Source: Pseudopyrenochaeta lycopersici (taxonomy: Eukaryota; Ascomycota; Dothideomycetes; Pleosporales; Pseudopyrenochaetaceae). From it: a stretch of DNA of 64,000 nucleotides. Positions 1-11,072 of this stretch are shown here, one piece after another; the first letter of the stretch is position 1, and every line of letters begins with the position of its first letter. The DNA lies in contig NHZP01000013.1 of the NCBI GenBank assembly GCA_003313425.1, positions 868,001 through 932,000 of the forward strand, written 5' to 3'. The notes under the pieces are model-generated. The model did no database searches and had not been told where the DNA came from. It saw only the letters and a list, made by a program, of their open reading frames with translations. The position numbers were made by a program, and so were the translations under genes.

Positions 1-650
1 ATACTACACTCTGGAAAATTCACTTACTCCCTGCAATGGTTAAAGAGAGGAGGTTAGCAATTATTTTAGCAGGAAGGTGTATCCATTGCACCAGAAGTTA
101 CTTACAGTCTATTATAGTAGAAAGGCGAACGTCAACGATAAGTTTACGGAGAGACACGTTAGCTAGGATCACTCACTTCCTGTGATTGTAAGGAGGTGTA
201 GTTAGCTAAAAGTCGATAGGAAGGCATGCTAGAGCTGATTTACTACCTATGTTTAACAGGAGGCAACGTTAGCAATTTAGAAACAAATTTGTTTGCCTAA
301 ACAGGTTTTACTTACAGCCTAGAACGATTAGAAGAGGCCAGCTATATGTATTTAAATAAGGCGCCTTGTTGCAACTTACTTTCTATCCGTTGTCATATTA
401 GCTAATAGCTTTATTGTGAACTACATTACTAAATTACTATACACTTACAATCTATAAAAAACAAAGAAGTTATAGTTAGCTAACAAAATGTACTTTTTAA
501 GTTTTAGCCTAGTTTCCTTACTCTCTATTATTATTAAGGCGGAATTAGCTATTTATACAATATATTACTCCTTTACAGCGTTTACATACATCCTATAGCC
601 ATAAAAAGATATAGTTAGCTACCAAACTAGTAAATTATGTAATATTAGTA
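1..650. repeat. Degenerate left flank of the 71-bp satellite
   Basis: Weak copies of the satellite motif (cttac...ctgcaa...gttagcta) recur at about 24, 100, 169, 305, 447, 580 and 655, that is at roughly one or two times 71 bp. They are AT-rich and heavily mutated compared with the array that follows. I see no gene here. Edge decay like this is expected where unequal crossing-over homogenises only the middle of an array (general knowledge); assigning these copies to the same family is from eye alignment. Confidence 0.6.
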
Positions 651-3600
651 TATACTCACATCCTGCAACAATGGAAGGAACGCGATTAGCTATTATTGCT
701 ATAATTTCTCCAAGGGGCCTACTAACTAGCTGTAATGATTTGAGACAGACGATTAACTACCCATCTAGCGTACTATTTTTAAATGGGGTTAACCTACACG
801 CTGCAACCGTCAAGAACACACGGTCAGCTATCTATCTAGCTTACTATTCTTAAGAAGGGTCCACTTACATACTACAACCATCAAGAACGCGCGATCAGCT
901 ATCCATATAGCATACTATTCTCGAGTAGGGTCTACTTACCTCCTGCAATGGTTAAGCGTACGCGTTAAGCTATCCATCTAGCTTACTATTCTCGAGTAGG
1001 GTCCACTTACCGCCTGCAATGGTTAAGAGCACGCGGTTAGCTATCCATCTAGCATACTACCCTCGAGTAGGGTCCACTTACAAGCTGCAACCATCAAGAA
1101 CGCGCGATCAGCTATCCATATAGCATACTATTCTCGAGTAGGGCCTACTTACCAGCTGCAGCCGTTAAGAGTACGCGGTTAGTTATCTATTTAGCTTACT
1201 ATTCTTAAGCAGGGCCTACTTACATACTACAACGGTTAAGAGCACGCGGTCAGCTATCTATATAGCATACTATTCTCGAGTAGGGTCTACTTACCGGCTG
1301 TAGCCGTCAAGAGTACGCGGTCAGCTACCTATTAAACTTACTATTCTCGAGTAGGGTCTACTTACATACTACAACCGTCAAGAGTACGCGGTCAGCTATC
1401 TATCTAGCATACTATTCTTAAGAAGGGTCCACTTACATCCTGCAACCATTAAGAGCACGCGGTTAGCTATCCATCTAGCACACTATTCTTAAGAAGGGTC
1501 CACTTACCTCCTGCAACCGTCAAGAGTACGTGGTCAGCTATCTATCTAGCTTACTATTCTCAAGTAGGGTCTACTTACCGGCTGTAGCCGTCAAGAGCAC
1601 GCGGTTAGCTATCTATCTAGCATACTATTATCAAGAAGGGTCTACTTACATCCTGCAGCCGTCAAGAGCACGCGGTTAGCTATCCATCTAGCATACTATT
1701 CACAAGTAGGGTCCACTTACATACTACAACGGTCAAGAGTACGCGGTCAGCTATCCATCTAGCATACTATTCTCAAGCAGGGCCCACTTACATACTACAA
1801 CCGCCAAGAGCACGCGATCAGCTATCCATCGAGCATACTATTCTCGAGTAGGGTCCACCTACCGGCTGTAGCCGTCAAGAGTACGCGGTCAGCTATCTAT
1901 TAAGCTTACTATTCTCGAGTAAGGTCCACTTACACCCTGCAACAGTCAAGAACTCGCGGTCAGCTATCCATCTAGCATACTATTCTCAAGTAGGATCCAC
2001 TTACATCCTGCAACCGTCAAATGCACGCGGTTAGCTATCCATCTAGCTTACTATTCTCAAGTAGGGTCTACTTACAAGCTGCAACCGTCAAGAACACGCG
2101 GTCAGCTATCCATCTAGCATACTACCCTCGAGTAGGGTCCACTTACAAGCTGCAACCATCAAGAACGCGCGATCAGCTATCCATCTAGCATACTATTCCC
2201 GAGTAGAGTCCACTTACCTCCTGCAATGGTTAAGAGCACGCGGTTAGTTATCTATCTGGCATACTATTCTTAAGCAGGGCCTACTTACATACTACAACGG
2301 TTAAGAGCACGCGGTTAGTTATCCATCTAGCATACTATTCTCAAGTAGAGTCTACTTACATCCTGCAACCGCCAAGAGTACGCGATCAGCTATCCATCTA
2401 GCATACTATTCTCAAGTAAGGTCCACTTACACCCTGCAACCGTTAAGAACAAACGGTCAGCTATCCATCTAGCATACTATTCTCAATCAAGGCCCACGTA
2501 CATACTACAACCGTCAAAAGTACGCAGTCAGCTATCCATCTAGCATACTACTCTTAAGTAGGGTCCACTTACATTCTGCAACCGCCAAGAGTACACGGTC
2601 AGCTATCCATCTACATACTATTATTGAGTAGGGTCCACCTACCGGCTGCAGCCATCAAGAGCAAGCGGTCAGCTATCCATCTAGCATATTATTCTCAAGT
2701 AGGGTCTACTTACCCACTACAACCGTCAAGAGCACGCGGTTAGCTATCCATCTAGCATACTATTCTCGAGTAGAGTCCACTTACCTCCTGCAATAGTTAA
2801 GAGCACGCGGTTAGTTATCCATTTGGCATACTATTCTTAAGCAGGGCCTACTTACATACTACAACGGTTAAGAGCACGCGGTTAGTTATCCATCTAGCAT
2901 ACTATTCTCAAGTAGAGTCTACTTACATCCTGCAACCGCCAAGAGTACGCGATCAGCTATCCATCTAGCTTACTATTCTCGAATAGGGTCCACTTACAAG
3001 CTGCAACGGTCAAGAGGACGCGGTTAGCTATCCATCTAGTACACTATTCTCGAGTAGGGTCCACTTACATACTGCAATCGTCAAGAACACGCGGTCAGCT
3101 ATCCATCTAGCATACTATTCTCGAGTAGGGTCCACTTACACGCTGCAATCATCAAGAGTACGTGGTCAGCTATCCATTAAGCTTACTATTCTCGAGTAGG
3201 GTCCACCTACCGGCTGTAGCCGTCAAGAGCACGCGGTCAGCTATCCATCTAGTCTACTATTCTTGAGCAGGGTCCACTTACACCCTGCAATCGTTAAGAG
3301 GCGGTCAGCTACCCATCTAGCATACTATTCTCGAGTAGGGTCTACTTACACCCTGCAACCATCAAGGACACGTAGTTAGTTATCCATCTAGCTTACTATT
3401 CTCGAGTATGGCCCATTTACCTGCTGCAATGGTCAAGAGCACGCGGTTAGCTATCTATCAAGCTTACTATTCTCGAGTAGGGCCTACTTACGCCCTACAA
3501 CCGTCAAGGACACGCGGTGAGTTATCCATCTAGCTTACTATTCTCGAGTAGGGTCCACTTACAAGCTGCAGCCGTCAAGAGCACGCGGTTAGCTATCCAT

Positions 3601-4540
3601 TAAGCTTACTATTCTTGAGTAAGGTCCACCTACCGGCTGCAGCCGTCAAGAGCACGCGGTCAGCTATCCATCTAGCATACTATTCTCGAGTAGAGTCTAC
3701 TTACATCCTGCAACCGTCAAGAACTCGCGGTCAGCTATCCATCTAGCATACTATTCTCGAGTAGGGTCCACTTACGCCCTGAAACGGTTAAGAGCACGTG
3801 GTTAGTTATCCATCTAGCATACTATTCTCGAGTAGGGTCTACTTACCACCTGCAACCGTTAAGAGTACGCGTTCAGCTATCCATCTAGCTTACTATTCTC
3901 GAGTAGGGTCTACTTACCTGCTGCAACGGTCAAGAGCACGCGGTCAGCTATCCATCTAGCATACTATTCTCGAGTAGGGTCCACGTACACCCTGCAACCG
4001 TCAAGAACGAGCGGTTAGCTATCTATCTAGCTTACTATTCTCGAGTAAGGTCCACTTACGCCCTGCAACCGTTAAGAGCACGCGGTTAGCTATCTATCTA
4101 GCTTACTATTCTCGAGTAGGGTCCACTTACAAGCTGCAGCCGTCAAGAGCACGCGGTTAGCTATCTATCTAGCATACTATTCTTAAGAAGGGTCCACTTA
4201 CCTCCTGCAACCGTTGAGTACGCGGTCAGCTATCCATCTAGCATACTATTCTTAAGCAGGGCCTACTTACATACTACAACGGTCAAGAGCACGCGGTCAG
4301 CTATCCATCTAGCATACTATTCTTAAGAAGGTCCACTTGCACCCTGCAACCGTCAGATGCGCGCGGTTAGTTATCCATCTAGCATACTATTCTTAAGCAG
4401 GGTCCACTTACATACTACAACGGTCAAGAGAACGCGGTCAGCTATCTATCAGCCTACTATTCTCGAGTAGGGGTCCACTTACACGCTGCAACCGTCAAGA
4501 ACGAGCGGTCAGCCGGCAATTCTCTATATTACTCTCCGGA
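650..4540. repeat. 71-bp tandem satellite, about 55 copies
   Basis: Anchor motifs such as tactattctcgag fall exactly 71 bp apart (for example 1055, 1126 and 1197). The unit contains a ctcgag box, tccacttac, ctgcaaccgtcaagag, cgcggtcagc and tatccatctagca. Copies differ mostly by transitions: ccactt/ctactt, ctgcaa/ctacaa, gtcagc/gttagc, and the series ctcgag, ctcaag, cttgag, cttaag. A few units carry 1-10 bp deletions (near 2611 and 3296). Short ORFs inside it have no coding character. It is probably a subtelomeric or heterochromatic satellite; chromosomal position cannot be seen from this window. Confidence 0.95.
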
Positions 4541-4720
4541 AAGGTTTACTTACACGCTGTATCCATCAAAGAAAGACACGGTCAGCTATTAACTCTAGCT
4601 ACCCATATTCTGACGAATTTTCCTACCTCCTAGAGTAGTTTGGAAGCCGCGATCAGCTCAAAGTTAACGTATAGATATGTTCACTTCTAGCCTGCCTACT
4701 TACCTTCATCTTGTACTTAT
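4541..4720. repeat. Degenerate right flank of the satellite
   Basis: One to three diverged units continue after the array (ttacttacacgctgtatccatc near 4547, then gatcagctc near 4650) before the similarity is lost. This mirrors the left flank. Confidence 0.6.
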
Positions 4721-5700
4721 AACTCTGTCCACACAATCAAGAAGCGCAGCGCATGCACTTATATAGTCGTCGTTTTAATACTGCAAATTTATAGACGAGC
4801 ACTCGCAATACAGTTATCCAGAGTTGGCTCAGAGTGCGAAAGAGCAGTGAAGGAGACAGGCTGTCAAACGATGCCCTCACTCTTTTCCCTCGGCAAGCGA
4901 GCGTATCATTTATGGCCACGTTATCGCCAAGGCAGAACACAACCTAGCCACGTGACCTAAGCGGCTCTTTGGATCTGTCGATCTTGGCATCCACAGATCC
5001 AAGGATTAGTGACTCTGCGGGTCTATAGAACACAGAGTTGCAGAGTCGCAGAGTAAGTTGAACCAGACTAAGATATATAACGACCACAAATCTCCTTAGA
5101 TAGCCCAGTAGTCAATCTCATATAGTTACCCTCGCGGTACTTTAGTCCACTACAATCCTGATCAGTAACGACCCGTGGATTAGTCTAACTCCTAACCACC
5201 TACTGAATCAGACATTCTTCGCAACCTGTTACACGCCTAGCCCATATGGGACCTACCTCTCCTACTTAGACCCTTAACCGGTCCTTAAGACCCCGAGGTC
5301 ATACTACCCGTTTGCATATACCTGAAGAACTACTTAATGGATTACAATTATAATAGAGCAATGGTAAAATTGGTTTCCTTGTTTAAAGCAGCAAGCTCAA
5401 GGTAGTGCAAATCTGGCGAGGCTATGCTACTAGAGCTGTCAGATAAAATGCGTTAGGTGTTATGGAATCATAATTGAACGAGATCATCGATTTGGGTGGT
5501 CAAAATTATGATTATTGTGTCTGTCTTTTTTGTTCTATCTCCTGCTTTCTTCTATATCTCCTCTGCTTCCGGAGGTTCCGTCGATTAGCAATAGTTATTA
5601 GCCCTACTATTTATCGCTCTTTCCTATGCAGTACTTCTGAGCTTCTCCTTATATCTGACAAGAGCACGCTTACAAAGAATATCTAACGGTCATGTGAGCG
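4721..5700. other. Gene-free interval with inverted repeats
   Basis: No ORF here looks like a gene. The interval holds a perfect 10-bp inverted repeat (4969-4978 with 4993-5002, 14-bp spacer) and a second one of 8 bp (gactctgc 5011-5018 with gcagagtc 5040-5047). They may be remains of a small mobile element. I could not assign it. Confidence 0.5.
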
Positions 5701-6600
5701 ATTCAGCACTAGATGTCGCCACCTCTAGCAGGGAGGATGGCCGACCCGCTCCGGCCATACCCTTGTGAGGTGGCGAATTCTGTAAGAGGTGAGTTGGTTG
5801 ACTAGAGGCATGGCCAAGGTTGAGTTAGATCGCAAGGCTGCGGGGCTAAGGTCGGCCCGCTTGCCAAGACTTCACACCGCTACAGGCCTAGCAGCCACTG
5901 TAATAATTATGTAGCTGTTTTACACTAGCTAGAACTAGTAATTAATCTAGAGCAGTACTAATTAGAGTAGCAACCCTAATATAAATTTACGTGCAATAGT
6001 AGATATAAAGCTAGTAATAACTCTTAAGCATTATAGTAAGGTTCTAAGACTTAGATAGTACTATTATAAGTATTATAGACTAGTAAGAGCTTAATAGTAG
6101 TACTATAGGGAAGGAACGCTGTTTTACTAAAGAATAAGGCTCTCTATAAATTAGGCGCGAAGGTAATAATACGTAACGTAATTTTTAGATTAAAGGGGTT
6201 TAAGATGTCTAGGAATAGCTAAGTTATACTATCTAATTAGTAAAATATAGATAGCTAGATATAGGAAGAGTTTCTAATATGTTAAAGTCTAAGTACCTGT
6301 TAGTTTTCTCGCTACGGTGTGGTTCTCGCTACGGTGTGGTTCTCGCTACGTAGTGGGGGATGTTAGATACTATCAAAGTAACTATTTTTCTAGCAAAGTA
6401 CAACATCATCCAGTCCTTCTGCTCTTGTGCAGCAACCTATAACCAGATTGAGTGGAAGTGCGAAGCCTTCCCAACTACACGGCAAGGCCGAAAGCAGTTT
6501 AGCTGTAATTATCTAGTTGCTGGTGTCATATATGTGCTTAGCATGACTCACTCGAGCCCTAAGCAACGATGGCATATTCTTAATGCCATCAGCGTGAGAT
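5701..6600. mobile_element. Probable RIP-decayed retroelement remnant with LTR-like start
   Basis: A GC-rich block with nested inverted repeats (5716-5776) is followed by very AT-rich, stop-ridden sequence (about 5900-6300). Then come three tandem copies of ttctcgctacggtgtgg (6306-6356, the last diverged), a purine-rich gtggggga and tgttagata at 6360. A purine tract followed by TGTTA is how the 3' LTR of many Copia/Gypsy elements begins (established pattern). No intact polyprotein is visible and I could not find a paired LTR, so the class is tentative. Confidence 0.35.
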
Positions 6601-7003
6601 GAAGCGGATCCCGGGTCTCGACCAAACGCGATGCTGCATAGCCTGAGCGACTCGCCACAATGATAGTCCCAGACTTACTTGGACTTAGATATCTAGATAG
6701 ACGCTGCTGATCGCCCGGACCCGGCAGGGAGGCAAGAAGGGCAGCGTCGTCGGCGTTGTCGAGCACGAGCAACCACTTTCCGTCTTCTCGTCACGCAGCC
6801 AGTCGTGCACAAACTCAAACACATTCGCTTGTGCGTCTGTTCGACCAGCGCGTTGGACCTGATTTGCGATGTCGCGGTAGCTTTGCTCAAGCCGCACTGT
6901 CTTGCCAGCATGAACGCAGAACACCCAAGTGTCCAGCGAGCGGTCGGCGGTGCGACAGCAGTACTCGATAGCGAGCTGCGATTTGCTGTGTTCTCGTTAG
7001 ACA
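6580..7003 (-). pseudogene. NB-ARC (NLR-type STAND ATPase) relict
   Basis: Read in changing frames on the minus strand, the fragment gives KSQLAIEYCCRTADRSLDTW (end of a degenerated P-loop), then WVFCVHAGKTVRLEQSY, DIANQVQRAGRTDAQANVF, FEFVHDWLRDEK, LLVLDNADDAALL (Walker B-like) and SKSGTIIVASRSGYAAS. This is the order of motifs in fungal NB-ARC/TPR NLR proteins. The glycines of the P-loop are lost (REHSKS in their place), and a 1-bp frameshift separates WLRDEK from the GKWLLVLDN segment near 6765. No N-terminal effector domain or C-terminal repeats remain nearby. It is a dead fragment of an immune-type or self-recognition ATPase. Confidence 0.8.
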
Positions 7004-7354
7004 TGAGGTGCACCTGCCGACTTGGAGGTCCTGCCGTAGAACGTACCCCATCCCTTCTTTACTTTCTAGATCCCCTGAACGTTATGACATTATCGTTCCA
7101 ACCCTGCAGTGATGTCGTCTCTGTGTACATACACAGCCTCCAATACAAATAATTCTAACATATGCTCTGCTTGTAGAAGCTAGAAGCAAAGCGACAGAAC
7201 CAAAGTGCCCAGTTCCAGGCCTGCCACGACAAGGTTGATCCACAACCATGCGTTCCAGCTGGGCAGTACTGCACCAACAGAATATGGGCCTCGTGATCTA
7301 CAAGATACGTCTGGATTAACTAACGCTGCCCCTCATTGATTTCAATCCTTGTCA

Positions 7355-7677
7355 GGAAAGGGGAGCCAATTGAATTGCGTTTATGCCATGTACAGGCGCA
7401 AAGGCCTCTACGTAGAAATTACAATGCGGTTCATCCCAGAGCGCTAGGAGAACAGTAAGTTGTTGAAAGAGATCGTTTAGGGTTATCTGACGTTCTTGGA
7501 ACAAGATTTTGCTCTACTAGAAGCAGGCTACCCGGTAGCTAGGATCATCCAGCAGTTCCGGTATATAACTGTGCCTGACAGTGACGACATTGTTCATTAG
7601 GCATGGAGAAGCAGAAGTTGACGCTCGTGGTAGCTCCTGCAGATGATTGTCGGGTGCAGTTGCGCTTGTATCTCTGA
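7355..7677 (+). pseudogene. Cytochrome P450 C-terminal relict, CYP52-like
   Basis: One frame reads VYAMYRRKGLYVEITMRF, then IPER followed by a stop where the PERW tryptophan is expected, then ENSKLLKEIV, another stop at an expected Trp, then GYLTF, LEQDFALLEAGYPVAR and IIQQFRYITVPDSDDIV. After a 1-bp frame change it continues MEKQKLTLVVAPADDCRVQL. This is the end of a CYP52-type P450. The loop carrying the heme-ligand cysteine between GYL-F and LEQDFAL is missing, apparently by in-frame deletion. Both internal stops fit TGG-to-TAG (G to A) change. The protein cannot bind heme. Confidence 0.75.
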
Positions 7678-8111
7678 GGTGGTTCTATATCACTCAATGG
7701 CTAGATGTTCCATCGTACGTAAAGCACTTTACCAGAGTCAAGAGATACATGGAAAGGAAACAGAATTCATCAGGGATGTCAATAAAATACAATAGTGGAG
7801 ATTCGCTACAGGTACTCTTTTCCTGGTGTAAATTGTTTAATGAAGGGCTGAGCCAACAAGGAGCAGGACTGTACAAGTCCCACCAACGCAAGCACCAAAT
7901 TCAGAGATTCCAAAGAACCACCCTAGTATATCGAGCTTTGCGGCCATTGGGCCTCAGAGTCTGTTCGTCACTCACTTTGACGTGCGAAGAGGCCTTTTCA
8001 CCTTCCTAACTAGTCTCCTTTTGCTGTGCACCGTACAAATTCGCCGTCGGTGGTAATCAAAGCACTCAGTCCAGCCCATGTAGCTGCTCTACTACAATAG
8101 GAGCCTCTCCC

Positions 8112-8492
8112 TTATGCACATGGTGGCGGAAACATTTCAACGATCGCAGCGTTGATTGGGGTGGTATGGCATCCTGGACATCGACACAGCTATTCACAAT
8201 ACACGTCAGCTTATCTCTTTTCACGATCAACATCATCACGTTCTTTCGACCTTACCTTCGATGCGCCAGATATGTTTGTCACAGCTCCTTCGTACTCAAC
8301 ACATTTTACCAGCGCTTCTCGGGTGGCTGGTGCAAGTTTTTCGATCACTAACTGCTCGATGCATTGACTGGAGTTCATTACGTCGATACATGCGTATTCG
8401 TCCTTGGGACATCCATCGCGAGTCTGGTTTTGGGCGATTACGGTCCCAGCCTCAAAGAGCAGTAGAGAAAGTACAACTATCGTAAAACTCAT
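8112..8492 (-). CDS. Small secreted 8-cysteine protein, effector-like
   Basis: Two exons (8492-8256 and 8189-8112) joined over a 66-bp intron (8255-8190; gtaag donor, gctgac branch-like site, tag acceptor) give a 104-aa protein in frame. A signal peptide (MSFTIVVLSLLLFEAG...) ends near residue 20. The mature part holds eight cysteines: C28, C35 and C44, C64, three close together after the splice junction (LCRCPGC) and one near the end (PPPCA). There are two possible N-glycosylation sites (NQT, NSS). The spacing is not that of hydrophobins. An upstream in-frame ATG at 8531 would add 13 residues before the signal peptide, so I chose 8492. It matches the size and layout of fungal secreted effectors and other apoplastic proteins; the function is unknown. 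Confidence 0.75.
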
Positions 8493-9022
8493 GATAGGCA
8501 ACTTGTGTTCTCCTCTTTTCTTAACGGGCAATTTCGAAAAGTGGTAAAAGGAGTGTTACTCGAAATCGGCAGTGCTGGGTGTGGGTTCTACAACGACATC
8601 ATAAGTTTCTACTACCAAAATGCTCTATGTGTCTTGCACCACATCAACTTTCGCATCAAAAATTCGCCCCGCTTCGGCAATTGACATTCGAATATCCCAG
8701 CGCCCCACACGTCGTGGTTGTTACCTCGATTTTCTCCGATATATGCTACTTTGATAGCTGTCTATCGTTATTGGCTGAAACACGAAAGACAGGCATGCTC
8801 ATAGATGATGCTCAATTTAAAACAGTCCGACACCACGGTTAGGATTTATCGGACAATTGGTATAGGAAGTATTGATATCAACAGTCTGACTACTTGCCTA
8901 GGTACGGACTTGTGGATGCGACTTCGTCCCAAAATTTGCTTATACCTGAGTTTCATCGTTTTCACCAACATCCGCTCCTCTCTTGTCGCTTGCTGATGCT
9001 GGAGGAGATTTAATTAGGCAAG

Positions 9023-10302
9023 ATGTGGTACAAGAGACTCCTGACGTTGATGATCGCTGCGCCTAGCAGTGCACTAGTTCGATTTCACTGCTCACAGTTG
9101 GTCATTGAGAGGCTTGACCCTCTCGTCACTCCGGGCCTAGCACCTTCACCTCATGTCCACCAAATTGTCGGTTCGTACACCCTAAGGTTGGATGTACTAC
9201 TAGCTCTCATTTAAACAACCGCAGGTGGAAATTCTTTCAACACAACGATGGAACCAGAAAAAGACATGCCCGGTGAATCGACCTGTACAAGCTGCCAGTT
9301 TGCGGATGACTTTTCAAATGTATGTATGAACGATTCTAAAGTCAGCACTGAGATATTGTATACGACTTACTATTTTTTAGTACTGGACCGCCGTCCTCTA
9401 CTTCCGGGCGCAGAACGGCACTTACAAACGTGTTCCTCAACTCGGCAACAATCAATTCCGCACTGCAAATGGTGGTATCACGCTATACTACATGCAAGAC
9501 GCGATCTACGACCCAGCTCAGAAATCGAAAGTCACAGCTTTTCAGCCTGTACGTTACCCGTCTCCTCAACCCCTGCAGCTCATCTCACTTCTACTATCAA
9601 GTTCTTTTATCTCATTCCACGCTGACTCGTATGCGTAGGGTTTTCGCATGTTCATCGGCGACGTCCAAGCCCGCACCCTAGCCGAAGCCGCCAGATACCG
9701 CCAGCTGACCTACACCTGCCTCGACACCTTCACGATTCGGTCCCCGGAACTCATTGCCTTTCCACGTCGCAAATGCAAAGAGGGCATCATGACCTCCCTC
9801 CGCTTCCCCACCTGCTGGGACGGCAAGAACCTCGACTCACCCGACCACATGTCGCACATGTCCTACCCCGAAACCGGTACATTCGAAAGCGGTGGACCAT
9901 GTCCGGCCACACATCCTGTCCGCACTGGCCAACTCATGTACGAAGTTGTCTGGGACACCAAACCTTTCAACGACCTTCCCTGGCCCGAAGATGGCAGTAA
10001 CCCGTTCGTGTGGTCATTCGGCGACGGGACGGGGTATGCAAATCACGCTGACTACGTCTTTGGGTGGAAAGGAGATGCATTGCAGAAGATACTTGATGCG
10101 CAAGGGTGTCATTTCATGACTAATTGCTCTAAGGAGACGGGATTGAAATTGCAAAGTGTGGATGAGATGAACAAGTGTACGCAAGAGAGGAAGGTTGATG
10201 AAGATATTGATAGTTGTAAGTTCTAATACCGTTCTTCGAAGTCGTAAATATGTTAATCTTGTTGTAGGGCTTACAGCGCTACCTGGAGGTTGGCAGGCTT
10301 AG
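9023..10302 (+). CDS. Secreted DUF1996 domain protein
   Basis: Five exons (9023-9170, 9225-9319, 9381-9548, 9639-10215, 10268-10302) join in phase to 340 aa. The N-terminus is signal-like (MWYKRLLTLMIAAPSSALV). DUF1996 hallmarks follow in order: FHCSQLVIERLDPLV, PGLAPSPHVHQIVGG, CTSCQFADDFSNYW, NGGITLYYMQDAIYD, GFRMFIGDVQARTL, FPTCWDGKNLDSPDHMSHM, YEVVWDTKPFND and WSFGDGTGYANHADYVFGW. Secreted DUF1996 proteins are common in ascomycetes and have no firmly known activity. The conserved His, Asp, Trp and Cys residues seem intact and the gene looks functional. Introns are 52-90 bp with standard ends. Confidence 0.9.
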
Positions 10303-10658
10303 TATGCGCCTTGAGCGTCATGGAGACAATGCAACCTAAAGCAGGCAGATTAAGCTTCAATATCGATTGCTGCTGATAATTCCACCTTATTTAGCCCGAA
10401 CAACAAATTTTCCATGCAAGGCATATCTGTCGCGTGTAGATTTATTTGCGACCCTGTCACAACCCTCCGCGTTTTCCCGTAGGTTTTTTTTCTTTATTTC
10501 GAGCAGCTGCTGCATAAAGCCATGCTCCATGATTCACGAGAGTGACAGCGTCTCTCAGGTCTCCAAAGTGATCCCGGCACGACCCCAGCATGACTCTTGC
10601 AACGTCTTCCTGGTTTGATGCGTTGATTCTTACTTCAACTTCGCAATCATCGGCATTC

Positions 10659-10934
10659 TTACCTTAGTAGTCTAAACAAGCTGCTACTGTCATGTCCGAT
10701 AACTCTTGCTTGTATCCTTTTGTAGTCGTCCTTGCGATGTCGATGACGATGCGAATGTACTGGTGACTCATTCCGTCCGGGTGTGGGATTGCTGTAGCTA
10801 TCGTGAAGATATATTGTGATGATTCTGATATCTCTGCACTCAGATAGTGGATGATTTGCTAGTGAACACGGATTTAGGTGTTGGGCTGTTCTCATCGCTT
10901 TGGAGGTGATGAAGACGTTATATGTTGTTGCCAT
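10659..10934 (-). CDS. Small hypothetical protein, weakly supported
   Basis: A 91-aa frame begins MATTYNVFITSKAMRTAQ and ends SSSLFRLLR, with a His/Arg-rich stretch (SHRHRHRKDDYK) near the C-terminus. Upstream on the same strand (about 11015-11045) there is a branch-like ctaac, a pyrimidine tract and ccag, which suggests an intron end in the 5' leader. That is the only gene-like signal besides the open frame. The open frame also extends upstream to an ATG at 11072. No family is recognised. Confidence 0.3.
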   Translation of the reverse strand: MATTYNVFITSKAMRTAQHLNPCSLANHPLSECRDIRIITIYLHDSYSNPTPGRNESPVHSHRHRHRKDDYKRIQARVIGHDSSSLFRLLR

Positions 10935-11072
10935 GGTCTTGCTTGAGATGTAGAAAAGTAATACTGGTAAGATGAATGGTAACTTATTAAGAGGGCTGTC
11001 TGCAAACGCCTGGTGAGAGAGAAGTGGAGTTAGTCTAAGGATGCTAGCAGCGAATCGTAAGGAATGTAACAT

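Noticed and set aside
671..853. 60-aa ORF inside the satellite
   Set aside because: It is made of the 71-bp repeat unit and breaks at unit boundaries, so there is no coding sign.
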